Below are positions 6,259 through 7,471 of a stretch of 7,471 nt of DNA, one piece after another. The DNA is from a bacterium (GTDB lineage: Bacteria > JACRDZ01 > JAJRWM01): contig JAJRWM010000058.1 of assembly GCA_024276815.1 (NCBI GenBank), positions 1 through 7,471 of the forward strand. Direction: 5' to 3'. Every line of letters starts with the position of its first letter. The stretch's first letter is position 1. A model generated the notes under the pieces. It was not told where the DNA came from and ran no database searches. It saw only the letters and a program-made list of their open reading frames with translations. The translations under genes and the position numbers were made by a program.

Positions 6259-6747
6259 ATGAGAATTGGCATTGGCTTTGACACTCATCGTTTTGTTTAA
6301 AACCGACCGCTGGTGTTGGGCGGGGTAAAGATGGACCATCCCCTGGGGCTGGCCGGGCATTCAGACGCCGACGTTCTGACGCATGCGGTTTGCGACGCGG
6401 TCCTGGGAGCCTTGGGAGAGCCGGATATTGGCCAGCGGTTTCCCTGCTCTGACCCGGCATATAAAAATATCTCCAGTTTGATCCTGTTGGAGCGGGTGGT
6501 CAAGCTGATGGCTGAAAAAGGATACCGGCTCAACAATCTGGATTGTCTGGTTATCGGGGAAGCGCCCAGAATTAATCCGGCGCGGGAAGAGATAATAAAG
6601 ATTTATTCAGGCATTTTCGGCTGCCTGCCGGGCGAGATCGGCGTGAAGGGAACCACTACCGAGGGCTTGGGGTTTTGCGGACGTCAGGAGGGGCTCGCGG
6701 CCTGGGCTTCGGTGACCATAATAAAAAAAAAGGAGGGCGAAAATTGA
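6259..6747 (+). pseudogene. ispF: 2-C-methyl-D-erythritol 2,4-cyclodiphosphate synthase with an in-frame stop at codon 14
   Basis: IspF cyclises CDP-methylerythritol 2-phosphate in the MEP pathway of isoprenoid synthesis, using a zinc site. The ATG at 6259 opens MRIGIGFDTHRFV, then TAA at 6298-6300, then NRPLVLGGV and a normal IspF through to TGA at 6747. Counting the stop as one residue gives 162 codons, the usual family length. Metal ligands Asp8, His10 and His42, HSDAD (34-38), DIG (56-58), TTTE (132-135), Phe139 and Arg142 fall at the E. coli numbers. One odd residue is Cys63 where the FPDTDP motif usually has Asp. The stop sits in the variable loop that often reads RFVEGRPL or similar, so a single base change from GAA, AAA or CAA would explain it. 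Restart at GTG 6313 would give a 144-residue protein lacking Asp8 and His10. The gene follows the GT2 stop by 3 nt. Either a true nonsense mutation, readthrough, or a base error in the sequence. Confidence 0.85.
6731..6736 (+). promoter_or_regulatory. Ribosome binding site for the small lipoprotein gene
   Basis: A perfect AGGAGG inside the last codons of ispF lies 7 nt before the TTG at 6744. This is the best ribosome site in the window and is the main reason to accept the TTG start. Confidence 0.7.
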
Positions 6748-6857
6748 AAAAAATCTGTTATCTTTCATTCATCGTAATTATTCTGACGGCGATTGTCATA
6801 CTGGGAAGCGGTTGTTGTTGCCTGAAACCCAACATACCCTGTGTGCCGATATTGTAA
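6744..6857 (+). CDS. Small lipoprotein-like peptide, 37 residues
   Basis: A 37-residue peptide, MKKICYLSFI at the start and CCCLKPNIPCVPIL at the end. Two lysines are followed by a hydrophobic helix (about 6-20) and then GSG-Cys24, a near-lipobox for lipoprotein signal peptidase; position -3 is Gly rather than the usual Leu, with Leu at -4. Cleavage would leave a 14-residue acylated peptide with three consecutive Cys, one further Cys and three Pro. The TTG start overlaps the ispF TGA as TTGA, a typical coupled junction, and has AGGAGG at 6731-6736. Comparable tiny lipoproteins occur in Gram-negative genomes, but I recognise no family. If it is not a lipoprotein it would be a one-helix membrane peptide. 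It is the last gene of the GT2-ispF unit. Confidence 0.6.
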   Translation: MKKICYLSFIVIILTAIVILGSGCCCLKPNIPCVPIL

Positions 6858-7116
6858 TAAGTCAAGCCAGATATGCTTATCAGTATATTGCTTAAGATAA
6901 TCCATCATATCGTTCGGTATTTCTCGACCTCGAACACCTGAGTCCGGTTCCTGGCCGTTGCTGGTCGTCGATTGTCCGGTTAGCCGCTCAACTGACGTTT
7001 ACCCTGGTTTACCGTGAAAAAAAATCGCGCCGGGTGTTTTCGGGATAATTACCTGTCATTAAAAGCTCCGGCATTCTTTCGCCCGGCCTCCGCAAAAAAT
7101 AAATCTCAAAGAATCG
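6858..7116. other. Gene-free stretch after the small lipoprotein gene
   Basis: No convincing coding frame, RNA gene or mobile element is visible. An interrupted hairpin follows the lipoprotein stop: GATATG (6870-6875) with CATATC (6906-6911), and inside it TTATC (6877-6881) with GATAA (6896-6900). A second small one, GTTCG/CGAAC, is at 6912-6935. Neither carries a U tract, so a terminator for the upstream operon is not demonstrated. The sequence TCCGGTT occurs twice (about 6942 and 6975) without further symmetry. Confidence 0.4.
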
Positions 7117-7145
7117 TTCTCAATCTACGAAATATCTTATATAAT
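7117..7145 (+). promoter_or_regulatory. Promoter of the pstB-like gene
   Basis: A perfect -10 box TATAAT (7140-7145) is preceded, with a 17-bp spacer, by TTCTCA (7117-7122), which matches four of six bases of the -35 consensus. The surrounding DNA is AT-rich. The transcript would begin near 7152, about 35 nt before the ATG at 7186. I see no obvious PhoB box (repeated CTGTCAT-like elements), though one CTGTCATT string occurs at about 7053. Confidence 0.5.
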
Positions 7146-7185
7146 AAATAATAGATGTTAAAAAATGTTGTCCGGGTGGTATGAG

Positions 7186-7471
7186 ATGAAGGTAGCCAGC
7201 GCTGTCAAGTTCAGAAAATTCAGTTTATACTATGGGGACCTTCCCGCTCTCAAGGATATTACTATCAACCTTCCGCGTAAAAAAGTCACCGCGATAATCG
7301 GCCCGCCCGGCTGCGGGAAATCCTCCTTTATCAGGGCGATCAACCGTCTCAATGATTTTTTGCATACCAGTCATTACCGGGGGGAAATTTATATTGGTGA
7401 TGAATGTATTACGGCGCCTGATTTCAATCGTCTCTTTTTAACTGGCAAAACCGCGATGTTTACCACTAGCA
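7186..7471 (+). CDS. PstB-like phosphate ABC transporter ATPase, partial at the window end
   Basis: The first 95 codons of an ABC ATPase, open to the last base of the window. LYYGDLPALKDITINLP matches the start of PstB, including the A-loop Tyr. The Walker A is GPPGCGKSS, against the common GPSGCGKST. FIRAINRLNDF is the PstB-type continuation, and GEIYIGDECI corresponds to the GEILLDGxxI strand. After that it departs from the family: where PstB reads VGMVFQKP, this reads KTAMFTTS, so the Q-loop Gln seems to be replaced by Thr. PstB powers high-affinity phosphate import with PstS, PstC and PstA, none of which is in the window. The ATG at 7186 has GGTGGT a few bases upstream; the ATG at 7181 meets a stop after two codons. 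It may be a divergent PstB paralog rather than the main phosphate ATPase. Confidence 0.75.
   Translation, partial: MKVASAVKFRKFSLYYGDLPALKDITINLPRKKVTAIIGPPGCGKSSFIRAINRLNDFLHTSHYRGEIYIGDECITAPDFNRLFLTGKTAMFTTS

Noticed and set aside
6298-6300. Reassignment of TAA to a sense codon in this organism
   Set aside because: The rhodanese, lpd, SPOR, argS and small lipoprotein genes all end with TAA at the expected family lengths, so TAA is a stop here.
6259-6312. Frameshift as the cause of the broken ispF start
   Set aside because: Both sides of the stop are in the same frame and the residue numbering of the active site matches E. coli IspF, so no net insertion or deletion is needed.
6675-6743. 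Longer start for the small lipoprotein inside ispF
   Set aside because: The extension would put an Arg/Gly-rich stretch before the signal peptide and overlaps conserved ispF codons; TTG 6744 has the AGGAGG site.
6872-6940. Short plus-strand frame starting MLISILLKII
   Set aside because: Only 22 codons, no ribosome site, and it lies over an interrupted hairpin.
6952-6966. Sigma54 promoter (TGGC and TTGCT strings)
   Set aside because: The spacing between the GG and GC elements is too short for the -24/-12 consensus.

Overview
The window reads as a chromosomal housekeeping region of a Gram-negative-type bacterium with roughly balanced base composition. It has a secreted double-rhodanese protein, a SPOR-domain membrane protein (septal peptidoglycan binding) and a small lipoprotein-like peptide. 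Housekeeping proteins are recognisable but not close to a textbook genus. A 52-bp tandem hairpin repeat sits between genes, and this mix looks to me like an uncultured candidate-phylum lineage (something in the direction of Zixibacteria or other FCB-like groups). That placement is an impression, not a result. I see no phage, IS, CRISPR, rRNA or tRNA sequence.

Layout: (1) 1-288 is a leader region with a good sigma70-like promoter (about 165-194) for the plus-strand secreted rhodanese gene (289-1110). (2) 1111-1458 is a gene-free stretch with a hairpin and three tandem 52-bp units, two identical and one with two changes, each ending in a perfect 6-bp-stem hairpin. The array abuts a terminator-like hairpin that overlaps the stop codon of the opposing lpd gene. 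(3) 5299 down to 1459, minus strand: argS, a SPOR-domain protein and lpd (dihydrolipoyl dehydrogenase), probably one operon from a strong promoter at 5271-5299. (4) 5374-6857, plus strand: a polyprenyl-phosphate-type GT2 glycosyltransferase, ispF and a 37-residue lipoprotein-like peptide, spaced 3 nt apart and then overlapping by 4 nt. (5) 6858-7185 is a second gene-free stretch ending in a promoter, followed by the first 95 codons of a PstB-like ABC ATPase cut off by the window end.

The most notable observation is that ispF, normally an essential enzyme of the MEP isoprenoid pathway, carries an in-frame TAA at codon 14. The reading frame, length and active-site residues on both sides are otherwise intact. 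Other points are the tandem hairpin array, a GT2 gene with no visible ribosome binding site, an overlooked small lipoprotein gene with a TTG start, and a PstB-like protein in which the Q-loop glutamine appears to be absent. I did not find a clear new multi-gene system.
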